Origin: Chryseobacterium sp. MA9
Lineage (GTDB): Bacteria > Bacteroidota > Bacteroidia > Flavobacteriales > Weeksellaceae
DNA: 64,000 nucleotides
NCBI RefSeq assembly: GCF_024399315.1
Contig: NZ_CP075170.1
Coordinates: 1,674,001 to 1,738,000, forward strand
Direction of reading: 5' to 3'
Below are positions 35,802 to 44,406 of the stretch, one piece after another. The position numbers and the translations under genes were made by a program. Below the pieces are notes generated by a model. It did no database searches, was not told the DNA's origin, and saw nothing but the letters and a program-made list of their open reading frames with translations. Each line of letters begins with the position of its first letter. Position 1 is the stretch's first letter.

Positions 35802-36386
35802 ATGAAAGTAACATATAAAAGAACAGTATTAATTTTAGGCTTATTTTTAAGCGTAATATCTTGCAAAGCGCAACAAAATTTTCCGTTATTAACATCAATT
35901 GATAACATTCCTAATATGTCTCATTTAAAAGACACAAATAATGAACTTCAATCTTTTGTAGGTACATATTTATCAACATATAATGGAAATCAAATTACAT
36001 TATATATTGATAAAGAAAACGATAAGCTTTTTAACACCAGAGGTAAACAGATTTACAAAGATGTTTTATCTATAAGATATATCATAAAAAATTCTTCTGG
36101 AGCCATTCTTCAGGATACTAAAAGTATGATATTTCAACCAGATTCATTACATACAATTTATAGTTTATGGGTTACAGAAAATGGGACAAGAGTAACATTA
36201 AACTATTCTGGAACAAATTGTGGTGTAGGTTGGGGTAAAATAATATTAAAGAAAATAAATACCACTCAAATGTCTTGGGAGTATTTACCAAATGATTTGG
36301 TGACAACAGCAAGTAAGTGCCCTCCTACTTTAGACACGAAAATTTACTTACCAAAAACAAAAGATTTGATTTTTACTAAACAGTAA
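35802..36386 (+). CDS. DUF6705-like lipoprotein, copy 1
   Basis: A 194-residue exported protein with a lipobox (SVISC, then KAQ). It has the FVGTY...TYNGNQITLYI pattern that I associate with DUF6705, a family abundant in Chryseobacterium and usually near secreted proteins. The fold is probably a small beta-barrel or beta-sandwich. It is the second gene of a two-gene unit with the 508-residue lipoprotein and is followed by a repeat-borne terminator. Function is unknown; the pairing suggests a partner or inhibitor of the upstream protein. Confidence 0.7.
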   Translation: MKVTYKRTVLILGLFLSVISCKAQQNFPLLTSIDNIPNMSHLKDTNNELQSFVGTYLSTYNGNQITLYIDKENDKLFNTRGKQIYKDVLSIRYIIKNSSGAILQDTKSMIFQPDSLHTIYSLWVTENGTRVTLNYSGTNCGVGWGKIILKKINTTQMSWEYLPNDLVTTASKCPPTLDTKIYLPKTKDLIFTKQ

Positions 36387-36407
36387 TTACACTCAATATC
36401 TTTAACT

Positions 36408-36485
36408 AAAAAATGATTGGTTCTACCACAGACAGGTAAAGCCAATCATTTTTATTTTAAGTTGCTTTCAGGTACAAGTCATAAA
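36408..36485 (+). repeat. Direct repeat with terminator hairpin, copy 1
   Basis: About 78 bp nearly identical to 37330-37407. It includes AAAAATGATTGG...CCAATCATTTTT, a 12-bp stem followed by T-rich DNA, so it acts as a Rho-independent terminator after the first DUF6705-like gene. Confidence 0.85.
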
Positions 36486-36637
36486 ATCAAGGTTTAAGAC
36501 TTGGAAAACACAATAAGAATAGCTTAAAAAATACTTGCTGTACGATAGATTCAAGAACAGGAAAGTGCTCTATATGTTAATATATTATAAGTTAATCAAT
36601 AATTTCATTGTATTAATTGTTCCTATTCTCTGAGTGA

Positions 36638-36742
36638 GATAAAGGAGTAAGTTTGTATAGAATGAATACAGATGGAACAACCACAGAAATTAGCCTTAAT
36701 TCTGATAAAACAGATACAACAGAAACAAATTGTCCAAACTAA
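36638..36742 (+). pseudogene. C-terminal remnant of a paralog of the 508-residue lipoprotein
   Basis: A 34-residue open tail without start reads VSLYRMNTDGTTTEISLNSD and ends TNCPN before TAA. It lines up with the C terminus of the 34,251 gene (VILQRVEPNGTVYNISQDS, ending TPCP). It sits directly before the second DUF6705-like gene, the same place that the full gene takes in copy 1. The first gene of a duplicated pair has therefore been almost wholly deleted. Confidence 0.65.
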
Positions 36743-36752
36743 AAAAAATATT

Positions 36753-37313
36753 ATGAAATACTTATTTTTTACTTTAATCTTTTTTACTATTTCTTGTAAC
36801 GCACAAGTAATTTCTTTAGAAGAAGCGGCTCAATGTCTAACAAATCCTAATTGCCCAAACTATAATTACGCAAAAGATATTAATAATTCTCTAGATAAAT
36901 ATATCAGTACATGGAAAGGAACTTATAATGGTAAAACCTATGAGATTCAACTCAAAAAAGGCATTTATGAGGAAATAGGTATAAAAAGAGATAAATTAAT
37001 TGGTAGAATGAAAGTAACTGATACTAACGGAAATATTATCTATAATACTTTTAATGAACCTAATGATATAAAAACAAATTTTGATGGATTGAATTTTCAA
37101 CCCGATTTAAAAGCATACATGATGTACTTTATTGGTAACAGTGAATTTGCTTGTGGCGAAGAAGGAATCGTTTATTTAAGAATTAAACCAGAAACACCAA
37201 ATAAAATGAGTATACTGATGTTGCAAGATGCTGACATTACATGGGGAGAATGTCCACCATCCTACCAACCTACTATACCATATAAAAAATCAATATCCTT
37301 GGTAAAACAATAA
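36753..37313 (+). CDS. DUF6705-like lipoprotein, copy 2
   Basis: With the start at 36753 the protein has 186 residues and a clean lipobox signal peptide (MKYLFFTLIFFTISC). A longer frame from 36672 overlaps the remnant of another gene and would put 27 polar residues before the signal peptide, so it is rejected. The core (YISTWKGTYNGKTYEIQL) matches copy 1, as does the Cys-Pro-Pro end (CPPSYQP compared with CPPTLD). The same direct repeat follows both copies, so this is a tandem duplication that has diverged. Confidence 0.72.
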   Translation: MKYLFFTLIFFTISCNAQVISLEEAAQCLTNPNCPNYNYAKDINNSLDKYISTWKGTYNGKTYEIQLKKGIYEEIGIKRDKLIGRMKVTDTNGNIIYNTFNEPNDIKTNFDGLNFQPDLKAYMMYFIGNSEFACGEEGIVYLRIKPETPNKMSILMLQDADITWGECPPSYQPTIPYKKSISLVKQ

Positions 37314-37329
37314 ATTAAAGTTGATGAAA

Positions 37330-37407
37330 TAAAAAATGATTGGTTATACCGCGACAGGTAAAGCCAATCATTTTTATTTTAAGCTACTTTCAGTTACAAG
37401 TCATAAA
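37330..37407 (+). repeat. Direct repeat with terminator hairpin, copy 2
   Basis: Nearly identical to 36408-36485, with the same AAAAATGATTGG/CCAATCATTTTT stem. It terminates the second DUF6705-like gene. Confidence 0.85.
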
Positions 37408-37465
37408 CTCATAACTTTACGTTTTATGGGAATTGACGATGAAAGAAGGATTATGGATGTAATAA

Positions 37466-37558
37466 TGCAAACCGCAAGCCAACTCCATTTATGAAGAATT
37501 AGTAGATGATCAAGGGATAATACAACAAAAAATAGAAAGAGTATTTGAATATTATTAA
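37466..37558 (+). pseudogene. Possible gene tail of 30 codons
   Basis: After TAA at 37463 an open stretch reads CKPQANSIYEELVDDQGIIQ and a few more helical residues (KIERVFEYY), then TAA. The amphipathic pattern looks like a helical C terminus. It has no start codon and no recognisable family. Confidence 0.3.
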
Positions 37559-37596
37559 CCAAGCTGGTTCAGTGCTTTCTTAAAAACATAGAATTC

Positions 37597-38080
37597 AAAT
37601 ACAAAGGCTGAAGGCACTTTCAAAGAACCTCCGGACATTTCTACAAGTATCCGGAAGGATTTTCCAAACTGTCTGCACCCCCTTCAGAAATAATCTGCAA
37701 CACTTACCTATGTGTCCGGAACCACTTACAGAAATATCTTCAGCTTCTTCTCTAGTCGCTCTGACCACTTAAAGAACTGTCTACAGACACTTAGATAACT
37801 GTATATTGACAATCATATAAGTGTGTCCCGAAACCTATAAACTGCCTCCAGACCGTTATCTAAGGGGCTCTACCCACTTATCATACCCTCTCCAGGGACT
37901 TCGGAACAGCCTCTACCCCCTTGAGCAAGTGGCTCTACCCTCTTAAGTAAGGGGGTATAGGGGGTTGTATAAGGGGGTAAAGGGTGTTACACAAGGGGCT
38001 AGAGATACTTATCAAAGAGGGTCTAGCCCCTTATCATAGTGGTTCGAGGGACTTCTGAAGGGGTAAAGGGATAAAAATCT
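37597..38080. repeat. Degenerate tandem array with a 22-bp period (about 22 units)
   Basis: Cutting the sequence every 22 bases from 37597 lines up about 22 units. They share a loose pattern close to AAG-n-GGCTCTA-n-CC-n-CTTATC. Examples are 37861-37882, 37905-37926, 37927-37948, 37993-38014 and 38015-38036. The left units are more diverged and CT/A rich, while units at 37949-37992 are G rich (AAGGGGGTA...). 22 is not a multiple of three and stops occur in every frame, so it is non-coding. No constant-repeat/unique-spacer pattern is present. Confidence 0.8.
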
Positions 38081-38136
38081 TTTTGCTAACCTCAATAAAC
38101 TACTGACATAACAACCACTCACCTACTTTTCATGAA

Positions 38137-38165
38137 GTTGGAGGGATTCGAACCCTCATCAAATC
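38137..38165 (-). tRNA. tRNA 3'-end fragment 1 (T arm only)
   Basis: On the minus strand GAGGGTTCGAATCCCTC is a perfect T stem and loop followed by a short acceptor-like CAAC. No anticodon arm or D arm lies upstream of it, so it is only a tRNA 3' fragment. Confidence 0.6.
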
Positions 38166-38167
38166 TT

Positions 38168-38200
38168 GCAGAGAGGAAGGGATTCGAACCCCCGATACAT
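38168..38200 (-). tRNA. tRNA 3'-end fragment 2 (Ser-like)
   Basis: On the minus strand TATCGGGGGTTCGAATCCC and then TTCCTCTCTGC resembles the T arm and 3' acceptor strand of a tRNA-Ser. The sequence stops resembling a tRNA before the variable arm. Together with fragment 1 it suggests repeated integration at tRNA 3' ends. Confidence 0.6.
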
Positions 38201-38201
38201 T

Positions 38202-38227
38202 TTGATCCCAGTATTTAATTATATTTG
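38202..38227 (+). promoter_or_regulatory. Promoter for the GNAT acetyltransferase gene
   Basis: TATATTTG at 38220-38227 is a perfect -7 box, 25 bases before the ATG. A TTG at 38202-38204 gives a short 15-base spacer. Confidence 0.5.
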
Positions 38228-38252
38228 AAGATCAACCAACACACCCATTACA

Positions 38253-38741
38253 ATGAAAAACAGTAATTATGAAATACAACTCAGGCCTACCGTAGTGGCT
38301 GATCTGGATATTCTTTTTGAATTTCAGCTTGACCCTGAAGCCAGGTATCTGGCAGCTTTTACTTCAAAAGATTTCGCCAATAAAGAAGCTTATCTCGCCA
38401 AATTCACAAGACTGCTGAATGACCCTACCATCAACAACCAGACTATTATGGCTGATAATGTGATCGCCGGAAGTATTGCCAAATTTATCATGGAAGGGGA
38501 TGCAGAAATCACCTATTGGATTGATAAGCCTTTCTGGGGAAAAGGGGTTGCCACAACAGCATTGAAAGATTTTCTCACCCTTGAAACCACCAGACCTATT
38601 TTCGGACGGGTTGCCTTTGATAATTTCGGTTCGCAAAAAGTGTTGGAAAACTGTGGTTTTGTCAAAATCGGTACAGATAAAGGCTTTGCCAATGCCAGAC
38701 AAACGGAGATTGAGGAATTTATTTACAGACTCGACCGTTAA
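38253..38741 (+). CDS. GNAT family N-acetyltransferase (RimJ/RimL type)
   Basis: A 162-residue acetyltransferase. The core motifs are EITYWIDKPFWGKGVATTAL (acetyl-CoA loop around residues 89-108) and FDNFGSQKVLENCGFVKIG (motif B). Members transfer acetyl from acetyl-CoA to amines of proteins or small molecules; the substrate is not predictable here. It is a single gene with its own promoter, directly to the right of the repeat array and tRNA scars. Confidence 0.88.
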   Translation: MKNSNYEIQLRPTVVADLDILFEFQLDPEARYLAAFTSKDFANKEAYLAKFTRLLNDPTINNQTIMADNVIAGSIAKFIMEGDAEITYWIDKPFWGKGVATTALKDFLTLETTRPIFGRVAFDNFGSQKVLENCGFVKIGTDKGFANARQTEIEEFIYRLDR

Positions 38742-38765
38742 TTTAATCCCAATAAAATCAAAGCA

Positions 38766-39686
38766 TTAATTGAAAGACTTCCTGAATTCTAAAGGAGAAA
38801 GCTTGGTTTTTGTTTTAAATAGATTACTGAACGACTGGGAATGCTCAAACCCCAGTGCATACGCTACTTCACTCACAGACAGGCTGGTGGTGGAAAGCAT
38901 TTCCTTTGCCTCGCTAATCAGTTTGTCATGAATATGCTGCTGGGTACTCTGCCCCGTTAAGGAACGCAGCATATCACTTAAGTAACTGGGTGAAAGATGT
39001 AGATTTTCTGCAAAATAACTTACCGTGGGTATCCCTTTATTAAGAGATATTTCATCTTTAAAATATCCATCAAGCAAATCTTCAAATTTTTGCAGAAGGC
39101 TGCTGCTGGTTGCTTTACGGGTGATAAACTGGCGCTTATAAAAACGATTGGCATAGGTAAGGAGCAGTTCTATCTGAGAGATCATCACATCATGGCTGAA
39201 GTCGTCAATACGGCTGTTGAGTTCAGATTCAATAAAATTAAAGATAGAAAGCACCGTATTTTTCTCTTCTTCAGAAAGATGCAGGGTTTCTTTCGTAGAA
39301 TAGGAGAAAAAACCATATTGCCTGATCTTCCTGGCGATGGGATACCCAAGAAAGAAGTCAGGATGAATGAGCAGAGAGTATTGTGAACAGGCGGTATCAC
39401 TGTTTCCGTTCCCTCCTATCACCTGACCGGGTGCTGCAAAGAGAAGTCCCCCCTCATTAAAATCGTAATAGCCTTGTCCGTACTCTATTCTGCCTTCCAG
39501 TTTGGGTTTATAGGATATTTTATAGAAACTCAACACATGTTTTTGAGACAACTTATCTGTTGCCACCAGATTATGTGCCCCATTCATTAAGCTGATGAGT
39601 GGATGCTTGGGTGTTGGCAGTCCGAAAAACCGGCTGGCCTCTGATAACGATTCAAATTTGAATGGAGTCTGATCTGTCTTTTTCAT
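38766..39686 (-). CDS. AraC family transcriptional regulator
   Basis: A 306-residue regulator with an N-terminal cupin-like sensing part (residues about 40-130) and a C-terminal double helix-turn-helix (about 205-306; SYFAENLHLSPSYLSDMLRS, then SVSEVAYALGFEHSQSFSNL and FKTKTKLSPLEFR). It lies 61 bp downstream of an SDR gene on the same strand and may be co-transcribed with it. It probably controls that oxidoreductase in response to a small molecule, as is common for such pairs. Confidence 0.9.
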   Translation of the reverse strand: MKKTDQTPFKFESLSEASRFFGLPTPKHPLISLMNGAHNLVATDKLSQKHVLSFYKISYKPKLEGRIEYGQGYYDFNEGGLLFAAPGQVIGGNGNSDTACSQYSLLIHPDFFLGYPIARKIRQYGFFSYSTKETLHLSEEEKNTVLSIFNFIESELNSRIDDFSHDVMISQIELLLTYANRFYKRQFITRKATSSSLLQKFEDLLDGYFKDEISLNKGIPTVSYFAENLHLSPSYLSDMLRSLTGQSTQQHIHDKLISEAKEMLSTTSLSVSEVAYALGFEHSQSFSNLFKTKTKLSPLEFRKSFN

Positions 39687-39747
39687 AATTGGTATTTTAA
39701 AGGTACGAAAAACCGGCTATAATTTTATAACCGGCTGTTACTGTTTG

Positions 39748-40578
39748 TTATGATCCCTGCGCTGCACTGGAAACTTCATCCCAGGCTTCCCAGAGATTGA
39801 TTCTTTCTGCATATACAGACTTCACCAAAGGAAGATTATGACTTCCCAGATGAAAGCGTAACGGTGGATTTTCAGCATCTACCATTTTAAAGAGCGCTTC
39901 AGGTGTCGCTTTAGGATCTCCCTTCTCATAAGACTGAATGGTCTTTATAAATTCTGTTTTAAAATCATTGTACACCTCCAGGCTCTGGGAAAACTTCAGT
40001 GAATCCTGACTTCCAAATTCTGTAGCATACGCTCCCGGTTCTATAATCGTCACTTTGATCCCGAATTGCTTAATCTCTTCTGCAAGGCTCTCATGGATTG
40101 CTTCAAAAGCCCATTTGGAAGAACTGTAATACCCAATGACCGGCAATGTAACGTGTCCGAGATTGCTTGATGTCCCCAGAATATGCCCATATCCCTGTTC
40201 TCTCATAATCGGTAATACCGCCTGAATGACACTTACGGGACCAAGAATATTGGTTTCATATAAAGCACGGATTTCATCTGCACCTGCCTCTTCTATGGTT
40301 CCTACCAGCGAATATCCTGCGTTGTTCAGTACGATATCCAGCTTTCCGAAATGTTGGTGGGCTTTATGCACGGCTTCTTTTACCTGCTCAGGCTGGGTAA
40401 CATCCAATGCTAAAGTAAGTACGTTATCACCGTATTTCTCCTTAAAATCGGCAATGCTTTCCAGTTTTCTTGCCGTGGCTACTACTTTGTCACCACGTTC
40501 CAACGCTGCTTCAGTCCAGATGCGTCCGAAGCCTCTTGATGCTCCAGTGATAAACCAGATTCTATTTTGTTGTATCAT
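39748..40578 (-). CDS. Short-chain dehydrogenase/reductase
   Basis: A 276-residue SDR. The NAD(P)-binding TGASRGFGR motif lies at about 11-19, NNAGY follows near residue 86, and the catalytic region has SSNLG and YYSSSKWAF (YxxxK). An Arg after the glycine motif and another in ATARK suggest NADP preference. The class often reduces ketones or aldehydes of unknown identity. It is upstream of an AraC regulator in the same orientation. Confidence 0.9.
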   Translation of the reverse strand: MIQQNRIWFITGASRGFGRIWTEAALERGDKVVATARKLESIADFKEKYGDNVLTLALDVTQPEQVKEAVHKAHQHFGKLDIVLNNAGYSLVGTIEEAGADEIRALYETNILGPVSVIQAVLPIMREQGYGHILGTSSNLGHVTLPVIGYYSSSKWAFEAIHESLAEEIKQFGIKVTIIEPGAYATEFGSQDSLKFSQSLEVYNDFKTEFIKTIQSYEKGDPKATPEALFKMVDAENPPLRFHLGSHNLPLVKSVYAERINLWEAWDEVSSAAQGS

Positions 40579-40604
40579 AATTTTAAAATGTTTTTTTGAT
40601 AAAG

Positions 40605-40612
40605 CAAAATTA
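40605..40612 (-). promoter_or_regulatory. Candidate -7 box for the SDR-AraC unit
   Basis: On the minus strand TAATTTTG fits TAnnTTTG, 26 bases before the SDR start. No clear -33 TTG is found at the right distance. Confidence 0.4.
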
Positions 40613-40800
40613 TAAAGCCTGTCTCCTGAAATTGTAGTCTAATCGCAGACCTTTGTAGGCGAATTGAGGATCTTTAAGCAGAAACGAAACCACAAGAGCT
40701 TTAAACACTTAAGGGAGTTTTGGAGGACAGAAACATCATGCTATGTAATATTCTTACCTATCCGGTTGTTTTATCAATGACTAACCCACAAAGACTCATC

Positions 40801-41865
40801 ATGAATATTAAAATTACATTACTGCTTCTTCTTATTTCCAATTATCTTTTTTCACAAACCATCAACCCTGAAAAATTAGATCATTACTTTAATTATATTG
40901 AAAATAATAATCTGGGAGTAGGCAGTCTGTCCATTTTTAAAAATGGTAAAGAAGTTTATTCTAAAAATTTCGGACAAAAAAACATCCCTGAGTTAACTTA
41001 CAATAACAATACTAAATATCAAGTGGGCTCTGTTACCAAAATGATTACAGCTGTTTTAATTTTCAAATTAATTGAAGAAAACAAACTGAATCTCAATAAT
41101 AAGCTTTCTGAGTTTTATCCTGAAATTATTAATTCAGATAAAATAACTATTAAAAATTTATTAGAGCATACCAGCGGACTGGGAAGCTATGTGGTGAAAG
41201 ATGGAGAAGTATGGGTTACCGGAAAAGAGAGTGACAAAGAGATCATGGATCTGATCATCAAACAAGGTAAGAGTTTTGAGCCTGGTGAAAAGGTGGCCTA
41301 TTCCAATTCTGCTTATTATCTTTTAACAAAAATTCTTGAACAGAAATATAAAAAACCGTATTACAAAATAGTTCGTTCAGAGATTCTAAGACCTCTTCAA
41401 TTAAAAAATTCAGCTTCTTTCCAGGCGAATCAAAAAAATATACTTCTGCCTTATCATTATGAAAACAATTCCTGGAGTATGTTGAAAGAGGAAATAGACT
41501 TTCTCAATGTAATTGGTGTGGGTGATGTCTCTTCAACGCCTTATGATCTGAATATTTTCATCAACAGTTTATTCCACAGTACTATTCTGAAAAAAGAGAC
41601 TCTGAAACTGATGGAACCTGTATTGGGAAAAGAAACCTGGGGAAGAGGAATGGCAATCTGGGATTTTGACGGCATTACATTTTATGGTCATGGCGGTGAT
41701 ACCTTAGGGTCACACGCTATTCTTATCTATAATAAAGAGGCTGATCTCTCCATTGCATATAATACCAACGGAGAACGAATCAAAAAAGAAAGTTTCATCA
41801 AAAATGTAGTTGATCTGCTTTATAACAAAGAAATTAAACTTCCGGAAATCAAAGATAAACAATGA
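40801..41865 (+). CDS. Exported serine hydrolase (beta-lactamase-like fold)
   Basis: With the start at 40801 the protein has 354 residues and a clean signal peptide (cleavage after NYLFSQ). The longer frame to 40720 would put 27 residues in front of it. The catalytic S77-V-T-K80 is in VGSVTKMITA, the YSN motif is in KVAYSNSAYYLL, and the third box is GHGGDTLGS. These fit the class C/PBP-like serine hydrolases of the envelope. The natural substrate is unknown. It stands alone and ends in a palindromic terminator. Confidence 0.88.
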   Translation: MNIKITLLLLLISNYLFSQTINPEKLDHYFNYIENNNLGVGSLSIFKNGKEVYSKNFGQKNIPELTYNNNTKYQVGSVTKMITAVLIFKLIEENKLNLNNKLSEFYPEIINSDKITIKNLLEHTSGLGSYVVKDGEVWVTGKESDKEIMDLIIKQGKSFEPGEKVAYSNSAYYLLTKILEQKYKKPYYKIVRSEILRPLQLKNSASFQANQKNILLPYHYENNSWSMLKEEIDFLNVIGVGDVSSTPYDLNIFINSLFHSTILKKETLKLMEPVLGKETWGRGMAIWDFDGITFYGHGGDTLGSHAILIYNKEADLSIAYNTNGERIKKESFIKNVVDLLYNKEIKLPEIKDKQ

Positions 41866-41963
41866 TATCTACCCAATAGTTTGAATATCATGAAATAACA
41901 GTCACCAGTTAAAAATACATGGACAGCTGTTTTATAAAAACATTGAACAGGTAGCAAAAGGTT

Positions 41964-41994
41964 AAAGTATCATTGAATTCAATGATGCTTTTTA
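41964..41994 (+). terminator. Terminator after the serine hydrolase
   Basis: ATCATTGAATTCAATGAT is a perfect palindrome flanked by AAAG and CTTTTT, giving a stable hairpin followed by U's. Confidence 0.75.
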
Positions 41995-42043
41995 TTTATA
42001 AGATGATAATAAAATTAACGGATTTACTTTTTAAAATTCTGTA

Positions 42044-42502
42044 TCAGGAAAAATGATAAAGGAAAACAACATCACCTGTATAAGCAGGTTTTATATGATC
42101 TTTAATCAGCAGCTTAGCTTCAACGACTGCTTTTACAGTTCCCTTGAGATTGATTACTGATTTTACTGTTGCCTGCAGCCTCACCTCACTGTTTACCGGA
42201 ACAGCATCTCCGAATTTAAGGTTCTCTATTCCGTAATTGATTTCCATTTTTACATTTCGAACATCTGCAATCTGTTTCCAGAGATAAGGAATCAATGATA
42301 ATGTTAAATAACCATGAGCAATAGTTGATTTAAAAGGGCCTTCATTTTCTGCCCTTTCCTGATCAGTATGTATCCACTGATCATCTAAAGTAGCATCTGC
42401 AAATCTGTTGATCTGATCCTGATGTATCGTATGCCAGTCAGAAACTCCTATCATCTGTCCTTCAAGAGACTTATACTCATTAAAATTATTAATAATAATC
42501 AT
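42044..42502 (-). CDS. MaoC family (R)-hydratase-like protein
   Basis: A 152-residue hot-dog fold protein when started at 42502 (MIIINNFNEYKSLEGQMIG). The MaoC signature is HQDQINRFADATLDDQWIHTD, followed by GPFKSTIAHGYLTLSLIPYL, with the catalytic Asp and His of the hydratase loop. Members hydrate enoyl-CoA-type thioesters. The longer frame from 42574 adds 24 non-conserved residues. It is a single gene, so the pathway is not visible. Confidence 0.87.
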   Translation of the reverse strand: MIIINNFNEYKSLEGQMIGVSDWHTIHQDQINRFADATLDDQWIHTDQERAENEGPFKSTIAHGYLTLSLIPYLWKQIADVRNVKMEINYGIENLKFGDAVPVNSEVRLQATVKSVINLKGTVKAVVEAKLLIKDHIKPAYTGDVVFLYHFS

Positions 42503-42851
42503 ATTATTTTCTGAACCTTTTGAGGGATTAAAATATTTACAGCTGTCATAAACACTGTAATAATGATATACCAAGTCTGCATATTTTTTATAAATTTTTC
42601 AGACATCCAATCTCAGTCTATCAATATCTGGTCCAATTACTATTCTTATCTTTTCAAATCCTGGAAAACCTCTCACGTAAAGTAAGAGGCTAATGAAAAT
42701 AAAAAGTAATCTAAATTACATTAATGTTTTTTCAAACAATAGATCCAGATACTAAGTTTTATGGATTTCGAATCTGTAAAAAAATATAAAAAATATGAAA
42801 CTTAATATGGAAAGGGATGTTATTGTAACATACCTGCAAGTAAGACTTTAA
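42503..42851. other. Intergenic DNA between MaoC and cold-shock genes
   Basis: About 350 bp of AT-rich DNA. I see no gene, no clear terminator for the cold-shock gene and no repeat that matches others in the window. Confidence 0.4.
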
Positions 42852-43046
42852 TTATGCCAACTTTACGTTAACAGCATTTAAGCCTTTATCACTCTTTTGT
42901 ACATCAAAAACTACTTTATCATTTTCACGGATCGTTCCTGTGTTTAATCCTGAAGAATGTACAAATATATCTTTACTTCCATCTGCTGGAGTAATAAAAC
43001 CGAAGCCTTTTGCTTCATTGAAAAATTTTACGGTGCCTTCTTGCAT
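42852..43046 (-). CDS. Cold-shock domain protein
   Basis: A 64-residue single cold-shock domain protein. RNP-1 is KGFGFI (about 13-18) and RNP-2 is DIFVHSS (about 26-32). It binds single-stranded RNA or DNA and acts as an RNA chaperone. It lies next to a DEAD-box helicase gene, a pairing often seen in Flavobacteria. The 130-bp leader upstream may fold, as in many cold-shock mRNAs, but I cannot show a specific structure. Confidence 0.95.
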   Translation of the reverse strand: MQEGTVKFFNEAKGFGFITPADGSKDIFVHSSGLNTGTIRENDKVVFDVQKSDKGLNAVNVKLA

Positions 43047-43179
43047 TGTAATTATTATTAAAATTGTATATTATAGTCTGTAAACGCTACAGATTCTATT
43101 TATAAAAATGAAATAGCAGTTCCTTCTATTCCGGTTCATCCAATCCTGTGAACACAGGTTTCAGGAATATTCGGAAATT

Positions 43180-43965
43180 CTACCGCTGCTGGACCAGTTT
43201 ATTGGCTACATGCTTAGTACGTGTAAAAACCATTGATCTTATATTTTTTTTCTGCAGTGCATCTGTCTGCAAATCTGTTTTCTTTTCTTTTTCTATAAAA
43301 CAAACCGGCTGCTTAGCCGTCTTTGCTGTTGAAGATACCGGACTAACAATAACTTCCACAGGATTGTTCAGAATTGTTCCGGCAAAATGTTTTACGCTTC
43401 CTGGCATTGTTGTAGAAAAAAACAGGTTCTGTCTTTTCTGGGGAAGCAGTTTTAAAACTTTTTTCACTTCATTAATGAAGCCCATATCAAGCATTTTATC
43501 TGCCTTATCTAAAACAAATATTTCAATTTTGGTAAGGTCAATATGTCTTTGATTCTCTAAATCAAGAAGTCTTTCTGGTGTTGCCACAAGAATATCCACT
43601 CTTTTCCTCAGCGCTGCAAGCTGGCTTCCAATGGGAAAACCTTCATAAACAGAAAGCTGAGACAATGGTAAATACTTACTGTAAATTCCAAGATTTTCTT
43701 CCAGCTTCATAGCCAATTCCCGTGTTGGCGTAAGTATTAAAATTCGTATTTCTTTATGGTCCGGAGTATGTCTTTTCAACAGTTGCAAAATAGGCATAAC
43801 AAATGCTGCTGTTTTTCCTGTACCCGTTTGAGCATATCCTACAACATCTCTCCCAGCTAAAATAGACGGAACTGCATTACACTGTATTTCAGTGGGCCTG
43901 GAATATCCTGCTTCTGTCACTGCACGGATAATTGGGTTGATTAGATTTAAATTTTTAAAATTCAT
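43180..43965 (-). pseudogene. DEAD-box RNA helicase, truncated and with altered motif II
   Basis: A 261-residue protein that keeps domain 1 of a DEAD-box helicase: Q motif near Q28, motif I AQTGTGKT (45-52) and PTREL (80-84). Motif II reads DKAD (153-156) where the catalytic Glu should be, motif III is STT in place of SAT, and the GG motif is EG. The protein stops soon after the first strand of domain 2 (MVFTRTKHVANKLVQQR), so most of the helicase C domain is gone. Full-length relatives have about 370-450 residues. Loss of the catalytic Glu and of domain 2 indicates a dead helicase, or at most an RNA-binding remnant. Confidence 0.75.
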
Positions 43966-44406
43966 TATAAATTCCGGCTTTCCGGTATTTTGTAAGCAAA
44001 TCTGTTGATCAGAATTTGAGTTGGTATCTGGTAAGGATAAACAAATAAAGAGTATTCTTTTCTGCTCATCTTTTTCTTCTTTTAGCTACAATAATATCTG
44101 TAACATATTATCCAGCTATGACGTATCGCTCCTAATCTACAATAGAACTTTATAATCTCTGATTTCTGCCAAGAAAATGAAGACTATAAATTGGTAGCTG
44201 AAAAAGCAAAACTGAAAGAAAAAAATGTGATTTTAAACTGTGACAGAATAGCAAAGGCAGTGACCTGTTTTATAAATGTTTTGCAAACTTACAATAAAAA
44301 AAACAAACACAATTCTATTTAATTGATTGATTATCAAAAAATTATTCGTATCTTCTAGCAATTAACTAAATTGTTTGCTGATGCAGATGATTTTAAACTC
44401 CGAATC
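43966..44406. other. Intergenic region between helicase remnant and GT14 gene
   Basis: About 440 bp. No convincing gene. A short open stretch around 44,190-44,280 reads as a charged helix but lacks a start and family features. No complete promoter pair is seen. Confidence 0.35.

Noticed and set aside
36672..36752. N-terminal extension of the second DUF6705-like gene
   Set aside because: The extra 27 residues are in a different frame of the remnant paralog tail, and they would precede a clean lipoprotein signal peptide.
37597..38080. A CRISPR array in the 22-bp-period region
   Set aside because: No constant repeat separated by unique spacers. Every unit varies along its whole length, and no cas genes lie nearby.
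38137..38200. Complete tRNA genes
   Set aside because: Only the T arm and acceptor-like 3' strand are present. D and anticodon arms are missing from both.
44371..44406. TTG start of the GT14 gene
   Set aside because: An ATG follows 36 bases later, and the extra 12 residues show no conservation pattern.
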